From Aquificaceae bacterium (GTDB lineage Bacteria > Aquificota > Aquificia > Aquificales > Aquificaceae): a stretch of DNA of 14,209 nt. A program made the position numbers and the translations under genes. Position 1 is the stretch's first letter, and each line of letters begins with the position of its first letter. The stretch lies in assembly GCA_015490115.1 (NCBI GenBank), contig WFYM01000044.1, positions 1 through 14,209 of the forward strand. The letters are read 5' to 3'. The notes under the pieces were generated by a model. It saw only the letters and a list, made by a program, of their open reading frames with translations, made no database searches and was not told where the DNA came from. Below, one piece after another: positions 6,476 through 13,639 of this stretch.

Positions 6476-7309
6476 CTACTCCCAAAGGGAACCCGAGAAG
6501 GTGGAGACGAGACCCTTAGGTATATTAACACTTTCCCCTAAAAGCTCCTTCATCTGGAGGGCGTTCAAAGCCCCCTTACCCCTGTAGTGGTTGTTGAAGA
6601 AGACGTAGGTGTCCTTCCCCTCGTATATCTCAAGTATCTTGTCCTTCAGGGACCTTAGCTCCTCCTCCGAGTAGAGGTAGTCGTATCTCTCGTAAGCCTC
6701 TTCGTGCTGGTGCCATTTTTCCTTATTCCTCCCGTGGAGCCTTACGTAGTTGAGTGTCCCGACCGATCTCCAAGGACCTACGAGAACTCCCTTTACTTTC
6801 GGAGCGTCAACGTTCACGAGGGAAAATCCGAGATCTTCCACCCTCTCGAAGAAGTCAGCCCTCATGAAGCTCCTCCCCCTCACCTCGAGGACCCTCTCGT
6901 ATCCCGAGAAGTCTTCGGAGAGCTTCGAAAGGTAGCTTAAACTCTCCTCCGAATACTTGAAGCTTTGAGGAAACTGAAAGAGGAAGCATATGAACCTGTC
7001 CGACTCAAGGAGGGGTCTGCAACCCTCGAGGAAGCTCTTCAGTTCGGAGAGTCCGTAGTTCCTGTCGTGGGTGAAGACCCTGTTCACCTTTACGGAGAAC
7101 CTGAGCCTTTTTGTCTTCTCGAGGAAGCTCCTCATCGTATAGGGGTGGGGCATGGAGTAGAAGGTGTAGTTGATCTCAACAACGTCGAAGAACTTCTCGT
7201 AATAGGTTATCATCTCGGACTGGTCTATGTTAGAGGGATAGAAGGTCCCCTTCCAGTCCTTATAAGAGAAACCGCTGCAACCTACGTGTATGTTTTTGAA
7301 CCTTTTCAC
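6476..7309 (-). CDS. DUF72 (YecE-like) domain protein of unknown function
   Basis: 277 residues. The N-terminus IHVGCSGFSYKDWKGTFYP (residues 7-25) is the family hallmark, followed by YYEKFFDVVEINYTFY and, further on, FQFPQSF, EVRGRSF and YVRLHGR, all typical of DUF72 proteins, which fold as TIM-barrel-like domains. No catalytic activity is established for the family. The start is GTG 7309, and GTGA overlaps the atpA stop by four bases, so translation is probably coupled to atpA. Its Shine-Dalgarno is weak, in line with coupling. Context (ATP synthase alpha upstream, panD downstream) does not suggest a function. Confidence 0.92.
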   Translation of the reverse strand: MKRFKNIHVGCSGFSYKDWKGTFYPSNIDQSEMITYYEKFFDVVEINYTFYSMPHPYTMRSFLEKTKRLRFSVKVNRVFTHDRNYGLSELKSFLEGCRPLLESDRFICFLFQFPQSFKYSEESLSYLSKLSEDFSGYERVLEVRGRSFMRADFFERVEDLGFSLVNVDAPKVKGVLVGPWRSVGTLNYVRLHGRNKEKWHQHEEAYERYDYLYSEEELRSLKDKILEIYEGKDTYVFFNNHYRGKGALNALQMKELLGESVNIPKGLVSTFSGSLWE

Positions 7310-8817
7310 GGAACGAACTTGGACTTGAAGTCCTTCAGGGCTTCATCTATCTTTTTCTTCAGCTCGTCGTCGAGGGCTTTCTTTTCCCTTATTTCTTTTA
7401 GTATGTCGGGTCTTTCGTTGTCGAGGTAAGCGTAAAGCTCCTTTTCGAACTTCCTCACAGCCTCGACGGGTATGTCGTCGAGGTAGCCGTTGGTCCCCGC
7501 GTATATGGCTACTATCTGCTTCTCAACGGGTAAGGGGTTATAAGGTTCCTGCTTTAGAAGCTCGACGAGCCTGAGACCCCTGTTTATGGTCTGTTGGGTA
7601 GCCTTGTCGAGTTCGGAGGCAAACTGGACAAAAGCTTCAAGCTCCCTGAACTGGGCAAGATCGAGCCTCAGACCCCCGGCTACCTGCTTCATAGCCTTTA
7701 TCTGGGCTGCACCACCCACCCTCGAAACGGAGAGACCGACGTTTATCGCGGGTCTCACACCCTTGTTGAAGAGGTCAGGCTCGAGGTATATCTGACCGTC
7801 GGTTATGGATATGACGTTCGTCGGTATGTAAGCTGCGACGTCACCAGCTTTAGTCTCTATTATGGGAAGGGCTGTGAGGGAGCCACCGCCGAGTTCGTCG
7901 TTCAGCTTGGCAGCCCTCTCGAGGAGCCTCGAGTGGAGGTAGAAGACGTCTCCCGGATAAGCTTCCCTTCCCGGAGGTCTCCTCATAAGGAGGGAGAGCT
8001 GTCTGTAAGCTTCCGCGTGCTTGGAGAGGTCGTCGTAGACGACGAGGGCGTGCTTCCCGTTGTCCCTGAAGTACTCACCTATGGTGCATCCGACGAAGGG
8101 TGCGAGGTATTGGAGGGATGCGGGGTCCGTAGCTGAAGCGACAACAACCGTCGTGTACTCCATAGCCCCTTCCTTCTCGAGTATCTCTATGATCCTCGCC
8201 GTTGTAGACCTCTTCTGACCTATAGCCACGTATATGCAGTAGACGTCCGTGTCCTTCTGGTTCAATATTGTGTCTATGCAGATGGTTGTCTTCCCGGTAG
8301 ATCTGTCGCCTATTATAAGCTCCCTCTGACCCCTCCCTATGGGTATCATCGAGTCTATAGCCTTTATACCCGTATGGAGGGGTTCGTGGACGGGCTTTCT
8401 CTTTACAACTCCCGGAGCTATCTTCTCAACTGGTGAGAGGTATTCATACTGGATGGGTCCTTTGCCGTCGAGGGGTTCTCCGAGGGGGTTTATAACCCTT
8501 CCTATGAGACCCTCACCTACCGGAGCTGAGAGTATCTGCCCAGTTCTTTTTACTATCGCACCCTCCTTTATACCCGTCTCGCTACCGAGTATTATTATCC
8601 CGACGTTGTCCTCTTCGAGGTTGAAGGCGAGACCCTTCTGACCCCCCTCGAACTCCACCACCTCCATAGCCATAACGTTTTCGAGTCCGTAAGCTCTCGC
8701 GACACCGTCCCCCACGTAGTAGACTACCCCCACCTCCTCCATTCTGGCTTCCGCTTCGAAGTCTTTTATCTGCTGCTTGAGTATCTCGAGGGCTTCCTCG
8801 TAGCTGATCATACTCAT
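7306..8817 (-). CDS. atpA: F1Fo ATP synthase subunit alpha
   Basis: 503 residues, full length. It is the non-catalytic nucleotide-binding subunit of F1. The N-terminal beta-barrel covers about residues 28-95, followed by the nucleotide-binding domain with P-loop GDRSTGKT (170-177), the Walker B-like ALVVYDDLSKHA, and VSRVGGAAQ containing the arginine that reaches the beta catalytic site. The P-loop has Ser where most alpha subunits have Gln (GDRQTGKT). The start is ATG 8817, with GGGAGG eight bases upstream; ATG 8811 is further from it. No other atp gene is nearby: upstream is the divergent ilvB, downstream DUF72, panD and rhodanese. This dispersed arrangement resembles the scattered ATP synthase genes of Aquifex (from memory). 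Expression is likely driven by the TGGTATAAT element upstream. Confidence 0.98.
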   Translation of the reverse strand: MSMISYEEALEILKQQIKDFEAEARMEEVGVVYYVGDGVARAYGLENVMAMEVVEFEGGQKGLAFNLEEDNVGIIILGSETGIKEGAIVKRTGQILSAPVGEGLIGRVINPLGEPLDGKGPIQYEYLSPVEKIAPGVVKRKPVHEPLHTGIKAIDSMIPIGRGQRELIIGDRSTGKTTICIDTILNQKDTDVYCIYVAIGQKRSTTARIIEILEKEGAMEYTTVVVASATDPASLQYLAPFVGCTIGEYFRDNGKHALVVYDDLSKHAEAYRQLSLLMRRPPGREAYPGDVFYLHSRLLERAAKLNDELGGGSLTALPIIETKAGDVAAYIPTNVISITDGQIYLEPDLFNKGVRPAINVGLSVSRVGGAAQIKAMKQVAGGLRLDLAQFRELEAFVQFASELDKATQQTINRGLRLVELLKQEPYNPLPVEKQIVAIYAGTNGYLDDIPVEAVRKFEKELYAYLDNERPDILKEIREKKALDDELKKKIDEALKDFKSKFVP

Positions 8818-8847
8818 ACCGCGGACCTCCCGACTTTATGAAAGAGA

Positions 8848-8856
8848 ATTATACCA
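8848..8856 (-). promoter_or_regulatory. Extended -10 promoter (TGGTATAAT) for atpA
   Basis: On the minus strand TGGTATAAT matches the extended -10 consensus perfectly. Transcription would start near 8841, giving a leader of about 24 bases that includes the GGGAGG before ATG 8817. The -35 region is poor, as often with extended -10 promoters. Confidence 0.65.
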
Positions 8857-8868
8857 CAGACCTTGAAG

Positions 8869-8899
8869 TTCACGAGTCCTAACACAAATTTTATATATT
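8869..8899 (+). promoter_or_regulatory. Possible promoter for ilvB-ilvH, divergent from atpA
   Basis: A candidate -35 TTCACG (8869-8874) is 17 bases before TATATA (8892-8897); the overlapping TATATT (8894-8899) is the better -10 match but has a longer spacer. It lies 20 bases before ATG 8920. Its -35 overlaps the region upstream of the atpA -10, so the two promoters could interfere. It is a weak visual match. Confidence 0.35.
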
Positions 8900-8919
8900 A
8901 CGATAAACGGAGGAAAGGA

Positions 8920-10674
8920 ATGTCGAGAAAGGGAGCTGACATAGTCATAGAGACCCTGAAGGAGGAAGGTGTGGAGGTCATCTTCGGTCTCCCCGGCGGT
9001 GCGATAATGGAGGTCTACGACGCCCTATACAGGGACGGTTCGATAAAGCACATATTAGTCAGGCACGAGCAGGGGGCGGGACACATGGCGGAGGGCTACG
9101 CGAGGGCAACGGGTAAGGTGGGTGTCGCCATGACCACTTCAGGACCGGGAGCTACGAACATAGTGACCGCTATAGCGGACGCCTACATGGACTCGGTCCC
9201 CATAGTCGTAATAACGGGTCAGGTCCCGACCCACCTAATAGGAAACGACGCCTTCCAAGAGGTGGACATAGTAGGTATAACGAGACCCATAACGAAACAC
9301 AACTTTCTCGTAAGGAGCGTTGAGGAGCTGCCCCTCGTGATAAGGCAGGCTTTTTACATAGCGAGGACTGGAAGACCGGGACCTGTCCTCGTGGACCTTC
9401 CTAAGGACGTTACCCAACAGCTCTCGGACGTTTCAATCCCTTCCGAAGAAGAGGTGAAGAACTCCCTCCCCGGTTACAGACCTCACGTGGAGGGGAATCC
9501 CCAGCAGATAAAGAAGGCTGCCGAACTCATAATGTCCGCCAAAAAGCCTGTCCTCTACGTAGGCGGCGGTGCTGTGAACGCGGAGGCTCAGGAGGAGCTG
9601 ATAGAACTCGCCGAGATGATGAGGATACCGGTGACGACCACGACACAAGGGAAGGGAGCCTTCCCCGAGACTCACCCCCTCTCCCTCAGGATGCTCGGCA
9701 TGCACGGGACCTACTACGCCAACATGGCTGTTTACAACTGCGATCTTTTGATAGCGGTCGGGGCGAGGTTCGACGACAGGGTAACGGGAAAGGTGGACGA
9801 GTTCGCTCCCGAAGCGAAGATAATCCACATAGACATAGACCCAGCCTCCATATCCAAGAACATAGTCGTCGACGTTCCCATAGTGGGGGACGTGAAGATA
9901 GTCCTCAGGAAGCTACTCGAAGAGCTAAAGAAGAGGGGTGGCAAGATCCTATACCCGGAGGACAGGGAAAAGTGGCTAGAGCAAATAGAGAAGTGGAAGA
10001 AGCTCCACCCCCTCACCTACAGGAACTCCTCTGAGGTCATAAAGCCCCAATACGTCATAGAGCAGATATACGAGGTGACGAAAGGTGACGCGATAATAGT
10101 CCCGGGTGTGGGTCAACACCAGATGTGGGCTGCCATGTTCTACAAGTATTCTTTTCCGAGGCAGTTTTTAAGCTCCGGTGGATTGGGAACCATGGGATAC
10201 GGACTCCCCGCAGGGATAGGTGCGAAGGTGGGAAGACCTGAAAAGGAGGTGTTCGTGATCGACGGCGACGGCTCTTTTGTGATGACGATGCAGGAGGTGA
10301 TAACCGCAGTCCAGTATAAGATCCCCGTTAAGGTGGCTATCATAAACAACGCTTACCTCGGTATGGTCCGCCAGTGGCAAGAGTTCTTCTACGAAGGGAG
10401 GTATTCGGAGGTGGACCTCAGCGTCCAGCCGGATTTTGTGAAGCTCGCGGAAGCTATGGGAGCTGTAGGTTTTAGGGCTGAGAAGCCCAAAGAGGTGAGG
10501 GAAGTTTTAGAGGAAGCTATGAAGATCGAGGACAGACCCGTCATACTCGACTTCGTCGTCGACAAGGAAGAGAACGTCCTCCCGATGGTCCCTCCCGGCA
10601 AGTCTTACAGGGACATGATCTTAGAGGACGGAAAAGGTTCCTCAGACGCTGAAACCATGTATCTCGTGGGGTGA
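8920..10674 (+). CDS. ilvB: Acetohydroxyacid synthase, large catalytic subunit
   Basis: 584 residues, full length. It condenses two pyruvates, or pyruvate and 2-oxobutyrate, in valine, leucine and isoleucine synthesis, using thiamine diphosphate, Mg and FAD. E50, in the segment RHEQGAGHMAEGYAR, is the glutamate that activates the cofactor. The TPP/Mg motif begins at G449-D450-G451 and ends at N476-N477, in INNAYLGMVRQW. The N-terminal TPP domain (GLPGGAIMEVYDAL), central domain and C-terminal domain are all present. The start is ATG 8920 because GGAGG at 8909-8913 is six bases upstream; an in-frame TTG at 8863 would add 19 unlike residues and run through the promoter region. Acetohydroxyacid synthase, rather than pyruvate oxidase or glyoxylate carboligase, is favoured because ilvH/N follows after six bases. 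Confidence 0.97.
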   Translation: MSRKGADIVIETLKEEGVEVIFGLPGGAIMEVYDALYRDGSIKHILVRHEQGAGHMAEGYARATGKVGVAMTTSGPGATNIVTAIADAYMDSVPIVVITGQVPTHLIGNDAFQEVDIVGITRPITKHNFLVRSVEELPLVIRQAFYIARTGRPGPVLVDLPKDVTQQLSDVSIPSEEEVKNSLPGYRPHVEGNPQQIKKAAELIMSAKKPVLYVGGGAVNAEAQEELIELAEMMRIPVTTTTQGKGAFPETHPLSLRMLGMHGTYYANMAVYNCDLLIAVGARFDDRVTGKVDEFAPEAKIIHIDIDPASISKNIVVDVPIVGDVKIVLRKLLEELKKRGGKILYPEDREKWLEQIEKWKKLHPLTYRNSSEVIKPQYVIEQIYEVTKGDAIIVPGVGQHQMWAAMFYKYSFPRQFLSSGGLGTMGYGLPAGIGAKVGRPEKEVFVIDGDGSFVMTMQEVITAVQYKIPVKVAIINNAYLGMVRQWQEFFYEGRYSEVDLSVQPDFVKLAEAMGAVGFRAEKPKEVREVLEEAMKIEDRPVILDFVVDKEENVLPMVPPGKSYRDMILEDGKGSSDAETMYLVG

Positions 10675-10680
10675 GGGGTC

Positions 10681-11235
10681 ATGGTAACCGTAACTAAGGG
10701 ACCGAAACTCAGGCAAACAAGAAAGGGTCAGGTAAGGAAGCACATAATAAACGTCCTCGTCAGGAACGAGATAGGCGTCCTTGCGAGGATAGCCACATTG
10801 ATAGCCGGTAAGGGATACAACATAGAGAGCCTCTCGGTGGGTGAGACCCACGAGAAGGGTGTGTCTAGGATGACAATAGAGGTCATAGGCGACGACATAG
10901 TGATAGACCAAGTGGTAAAACAGCTCAGAAAACTCATAGACACCCTCAAGGTAAGGGACATCACCGACGTCCCCCACGTGGAGAGGGAGCTTGTCCTCGT
11001 GAAGGTTCACACACCTACCGCAAGGGCAAGGGACGAGGTCCTCAGGATAGTTGAGATATTCAGGGGGAAGATAGTGGACGTCTCTCCCGAAACTTACACC
11101 ATAGAAGTTACAGGAGACGAGGACAAGATAAACGCTATACTCGAACTCCTAAAGCCTTTCGGCATCAAAGAAATGGCAAGAACAGGAAAGGTAGCTATGA
11201 AGAGAGAACTTTTCGTGGATGAAGGTCAAGACTGA
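10681..11235 (+). CDS. ilvH: Acetohydroxyacid synthase, small regulatory subunit
   Basis: 184 residues. It binds IlvB, raises its activity and mediates valine feedback inhibition. The N-terminal ACT domain covers about residues 21-95, beginning with HIINVLVRNEIGVLARIA and GYNIESLSVG; the C-terminal small-subunit domain covers about 98-178, with VDVSPETYTIEVTGDEDKI. About 20 basic residues precede the ACT domain, slightly longer than in E. coli IlvH. It starts six bases after ilvB, with a GGGGTGAGG-like Shine-Dalgarno overlapping the ilvB stop, so the two form a transcription unit. The naming choice between ilvH and ilvN is conventional. Confidence 0.96.
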   Translation: MVTVTKGPKLRQTRKGQVRKHIINVLVRNEIGVLARIATLIAGKGYNIESLSVGETHEKGVSRMTIEVIGDDIVIDQVVKQLRKLIDTLKVRDITDVPHVERELVLVKVHTPTARARDEVLRIVEIFRGKIVDVSPETYTIEVTGDEDKINAILELLKPFGIKEMARTGKVAMKRELFVDEGQD

Positions 11236-11283
11236 GCTTAAAAAACCTCCAGAGTTTGCGATATCATTTAAAAGGGTGGGAGT

Positions 11284-11994
11284 ATGGTAGAGACCCCGAA
11301 GCTTTCCTCTTTGGCAACAGAGCTTCTCAAGTTCTTCCTACTCTCCTCCTTCTTCTTCGGACTCGTTCTCGCTTTCGTTTTCTTCTTTTTCGGGGGCGTA
11401 GACCTCTACTACTCCCTAGGAGTTGGCTTTGCAATAGCTGTAGCCTGGGTCCTCTTCAACATACTCTGGACTAAAGGAAAGCTCGAGGAACTCTTCGGGA
11501 GACTCCTTTATGTCATAGACATACTCGAGGAACAGCACAGGGAAAAGACGGTGGTCCCTATACCGATACACGAGGAGATGCTATCCATAGTCAACAGCAT
11601 AAAAGAGCTTGTAAGGAACCTTGAAGAAAAATACAAGAAAGAGCTGAAAGATGCTGAGGGTCAACTTGAAGCCATATCAGAGAACTCAGCAAAGATAATA
11701 GAAGCCCTCGAGAAGATACACGAGGGTCATACTAACGTCGAGTTCCCCTCAGGTCTCGATCCCGTAGGAGCCATAGGACAGGCTTTCGAGCAGACCTTCG
11801 AGATCTACAAGGGGAAGCTGAAGACGATCAAGGAGGAGCTTTCAAAATGCGGAAACTATATAGAGGAGCTTTCCTCAATTGTGGGTAAAGATCAGGATAA
11901 AATAGATATCGAGAGGGTGAAGGAGATCTTGGGTAGGCTGGAAGAGGCTCAGCAAAAGCTAGAGAGAGAGCTTAGATTTTTTAAAGATATCTGA
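11284..11994 (+). CDS. Two-helix membrane protein with HAMP-like and coiled-coil regions, no output domain
   Basis: 236 residues. Two hydrophobic segments, about 17-38 (rich in Phe) and 44-62, form a hairpin with a very short loop, so there is no extracytoplasmic sensor domain and both ends should be cytoplasmic. Residues about 67-117 and 135-180 resemble HAMP linkers: the second has an amphipathic helix, an EGHTNVEFPSGLDPVG connector and an AFEQTFEIYKGKL helix. The rest is highly charged coiled coil to the C-terminus. No histidine kinase, methyl-accepting tip, cyclase or phosphatase domain is present. I do not recognise a named family. It is the first gene of a run with Roadblock, DUF4388 and GTPase genes, which suggests a membrane platform or sensor for that GTPase module, comparable in position to CvnA of actinobacterial conservons. 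A GGGTGGGAG Shine-Dalgarno-like stretch precedes ATG 11284. Confidence 0.8.
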   Translation: MVETPKLSSLATELLKFFLLSSFFFGLVLAFVFFFFGGVDLYYSLGVGFAIAVAWVLFNILWTKGKLEELFGRLLYVIDILEEQHREKTVVPIPIHEEMLSIVNSIKELVRNLEEKYKKELKDAEGQLEAISENSAKIIEALEKIHEGHTNVEFPSGLDPVGAIGQAFEQTFEIYKGKLKTIKEELSKCGNYIEELSSIVGKDQDKIDIERVKEILGRLEEAQQKLERELRFFKDI

Positions 11995-12011
11995 AAGGGG
12001 GGTTCTAGGTT

Positions 12012-12368
12012 ATGGACAAGTATGAAAAAATACTTCAGGAGCTGATCAAAAGCACGGGTTTAGAAGGTGCGGTTCTCGTCAGTGCTGACGGTCTTCCCAT
12101 TTCCGCGGTCATAAAGCCTGGAATCGAGGAGGACAGGGTGGCAGCTATGAGCGCAGCCATACTCTCCCTCGGGGAGAGGGTCACGGAGGAGCTTCAAAAG
12201 GGCAACCTCGAACAGATAACCATAAAGGGGGAGGAAGGATACGTTGTCCTCACAGGTATAGGGCAGGACGCTGTCCTTACGGTTCTTGCGAGCAACGAAG
12301 CGAAGCTCGGACTCCTCCTCATGGAGATAAGAAAAGCTCAAGAACAACTCAAGGAGGCGATAGGTTAA
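12012..12368 (+). CDS. Roadblock/LC7-domain protein (MglB/CvnB-like)
   Basis: 118 residues, essentially one Roadblock/LC7 domain. Seen are an N-terminal helix, the strand-turn-strand EGAVLVSADGLPISA (about 18-32), a long central helix with AAMSAAILSLGERV, strands around ITIKGEEGYVVLTGI and AVLTVLAS, and a C-terminal helix. Proteins of this fold dimerise and act as GTPase-activating or scaffold partners of MglA-like small GTPases. The GTPase gene two positions downstream is the likely partner. It starts 17 bases after the membrane protein, and GGGGGG ending about nine bases before ATG 12012 can serve as Shine-Dalgarno. No enzymatic motif is expected or seen. Confidence 0.9.
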   Translation: MDKYEKILQELIKSTGLEGAVLVSADGLPISAVIKPGIEEDRVAAMSAAILSLGERVTEELQKGNLEQITIKGEEGYVVLTGIGQDAVLTVLASNEAKLGLLLMEIRKAQEQLKEAIG

Positions 12369-12371
12369 TAG

Positions 12372-13064
12372 ATGGCGCTGACGGGGGACCTTACGACTTT
12401 TAACTTCGCGGACATACTTCAGGTCCTCGCGAAGGACAGGAAGAGCGGTGTTCTCTTAGTCGAATGGAAGGATATGATAGTCGCTTACTACATAAAGGAG
12501 GGGGAGCTTGTATTTGCAAGACCTGTAGACAAGGTCTTCAGGGTTTACACCGACAGAAATTTTGAACAGCTCCTCGCCAAACTCCGCATAAAGAAAGAGG
12601 ACATGCACAAGACCATAGACAGGTTCTTCCTGCCGAGGCTAGGGAGGAAGGAGGGCATATTTTCCTTCACTCCGGGCTTTATAAAGTTCGACAGCGACGT
12701 CCCGGTATTCTACCCGGTTGAAGAGCTTATAATGAGGGCTTCGAGGCTCCTCACCCCCGAGGAGGTGGAAAGGAAGATATCCGACGAGCTTCTTGTCTTT
12801 GAAAAATCTCCCGATGCGGACGCGAAAGTCTCGAAGGTAAAACTTACCGAAGAGGAGAAGAAGGTCCTTTCCCTCGTTGACGGCAGCAGGACGGTTGCGG
12901 ACATAAGGAAGGAGGCTGAGATGGAGAAGATCGTTGTAGACAGGGCGCTTTACGGGTTCCTCGCCGCGGGGATAATAAGGAGAAAGAGGAAGGAAAGGGT
13001 CCAGAGACCCTCCATAACCTTGGACCTTCTCTCGAAGATCATCGAGAAGATAAAGCAGCTCTAA
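12372..13064 (+). CDS. DUF4388 (PATAN-type) protein with C-terminal winged helix
   Basis: 230 residues. Residues 1 to about 75 match the start of DUF4388: LTGDLTTFNFADILQVLA, KSGVLLVEW and the YYIKEGELVFAR strand. The middle is helical and contains KEGIFSFTPG. From L158 to about 207, LTEEEKKVLSLVDGSRTV and a following helix pair with FLAAGIIRR look like a winged-helix domain. Together this resembles regulators that work with Roadblock proteins and small GTPases; the winged helix is reminiscent of DUF742 (CvnC) in conservons, a structural analogy and not proven homology. DNA binding is not shown. It starts three bases after the Roadblock stop, with GGAGG about 14 bases upstream inside that gene, further than usual. 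Confidence 0.85.
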   Translation: MALTGDLTTFNFADILQVLAKDRKSGVLLVEWKDMIVAYYIKEGELVFARPVDKVFRVYTDRNFEQLLAKLRIKKEDMHKTIDRFFLPRLGRKEGIFSFTPGFIKFDSDVPVFYPVEELIMRASRLLTPEEVERKISDELLVFEKSPDADAKVSKVKLTEEEKKVLSLVDGSRTVADIRKEAEMEKIVVDRALYGFLAAGIIRRKRKERVQRPSITLDLLSKIIEKIKQL

Positions 13065-13072
13065 GGTGGGTC

Positions 13073-13624
13073 ATGAAGGAGCTGAAAAAGATAAAGATAG
13101 TCATAGCTGGTCCCTTCGCAGCCGGAAAGACCCAGTTCATAAACACGGTCAGCGAGATAAAGACTGTAACGACGGAGAGGAAGACATCAGCCGCTGTCGA
13201 AAAGAACGTAAAGGACTACACGACGGTAGCCATGGACTTCGGGAAGATTAGGATAGACGATGAACACGAGCTTTACCTCTTCGGGACCCCGGGACAGTCC
13301 AGGTTCGACTTCATGTGGGAGATCCTCGGGGAGGGGGCTTTGGGGATAATAGTCCTCGTGGACAGCACGGACCCGAAGACATTTCACGAGGCGAGAAGGA
13401 TAATAAACTTCTTCCAGTCGAGGTTTCCGGTTCCAATAGTCGTCGGTGCTAACAAGCAGGACCTTCCCAACGCTTGGCCTCCTGAGGACGTCAAGTTTGC
13501 CCTCGACATAACCGACGAGGAGGGGATCCCCGTTGTCCCCCTCTCCGCAAAGAACAAAGAGGACGTAAAGAGGACCCTCCTTACCCTGCTCGAGATCATA
13601 AAGTATTCCCTCGAAAGCTCCTGA
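13073..13624 (+). CDS. Small Ras-like GTPase of the COG2229 (CvnD/MglA-related) family
   Basis: 183 residues, one G domain. G1 P-loop is GPFAAGKT (13-20); G2 threonine is T50 or T51 before VAMDFG; G3 reads G71-T-P-G-Q75 in LFGTPGQ, lacking the usual Asp of DxxG, as is common in this family; G4 is N127-K128-Q129-D130; G5 is S158-A159-K160. These residues support GTP binding. No lipid-attachment or membrane segment is visible. It begins eight bases after the DUF4388 gene, with AAGGTGGG just upstream. With the Roadblock protein as probable activator and the HAMP-like membrane protein as probable platform, it is likely a molecular switch. Its effector is unknown; motility, polarity or secretion are possibilities suggested only by MglA. 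Confidence 0.92.
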   Translation: MKELKKIKIVIAGPFAAGKTQFINTVSEIKTVTTERKTSAAVEKNVKDYTTVAMDFGKIRIDDEHELYLFGTPGQSRFDFMWEILGEGALGIIVLVDSTDPKTFHEARRIINFFQSRFPVPIVVGANKQDLPNAWPPEDVKFALDITDEEGIPVVPLSAKNKEDVKRTLLTLLEIIKYSLESS

Positions 13625-13630
13625 TATAAT
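13622..13630 (+). promoter_or_regulatory. Predicted extended -10 promoter (TGATATAAT) for the MFS gene
   Basis: The GTPase gene stop TGA (13622-13624) supplies the TGn and is followed by a perfect TATAAT at 13625-13630. Transcription would start near 13637, about three bases before ATG 13640, and no Shine-Dalgarno is present. A nearly leaderless mRNA is predicted. There is no clear -35. Confidence 0.5.
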
Positions 13631-13639
13631 ACCTTCCTC

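Noticed and set aside
7594..8136. A 180-codon open frame on the + strand opposite atpA
   Set aside because: It lies wholly antisense to a highly conserved atpA, has no Shine-Dalgarno and resembles no family. Many long antisense frames occur in this window because the GAG/CTC-rich codon usage leaves few stops.
8863..8919. Upstream TTG start for ilvB
   Set aside because: It would add 19 residues unlike acetohydroxyacid synthases and run through the predicted promoter. GGAGG is correctly placed for ATG 8920.
11236..11283. Promoter or terminator between ilvH and the membrane protein
   Set aside because: A TATCAT-like hexamer and a short A-run are present, but there is no acceptable -35, no TGn and no stable hairpin, so neither is called.
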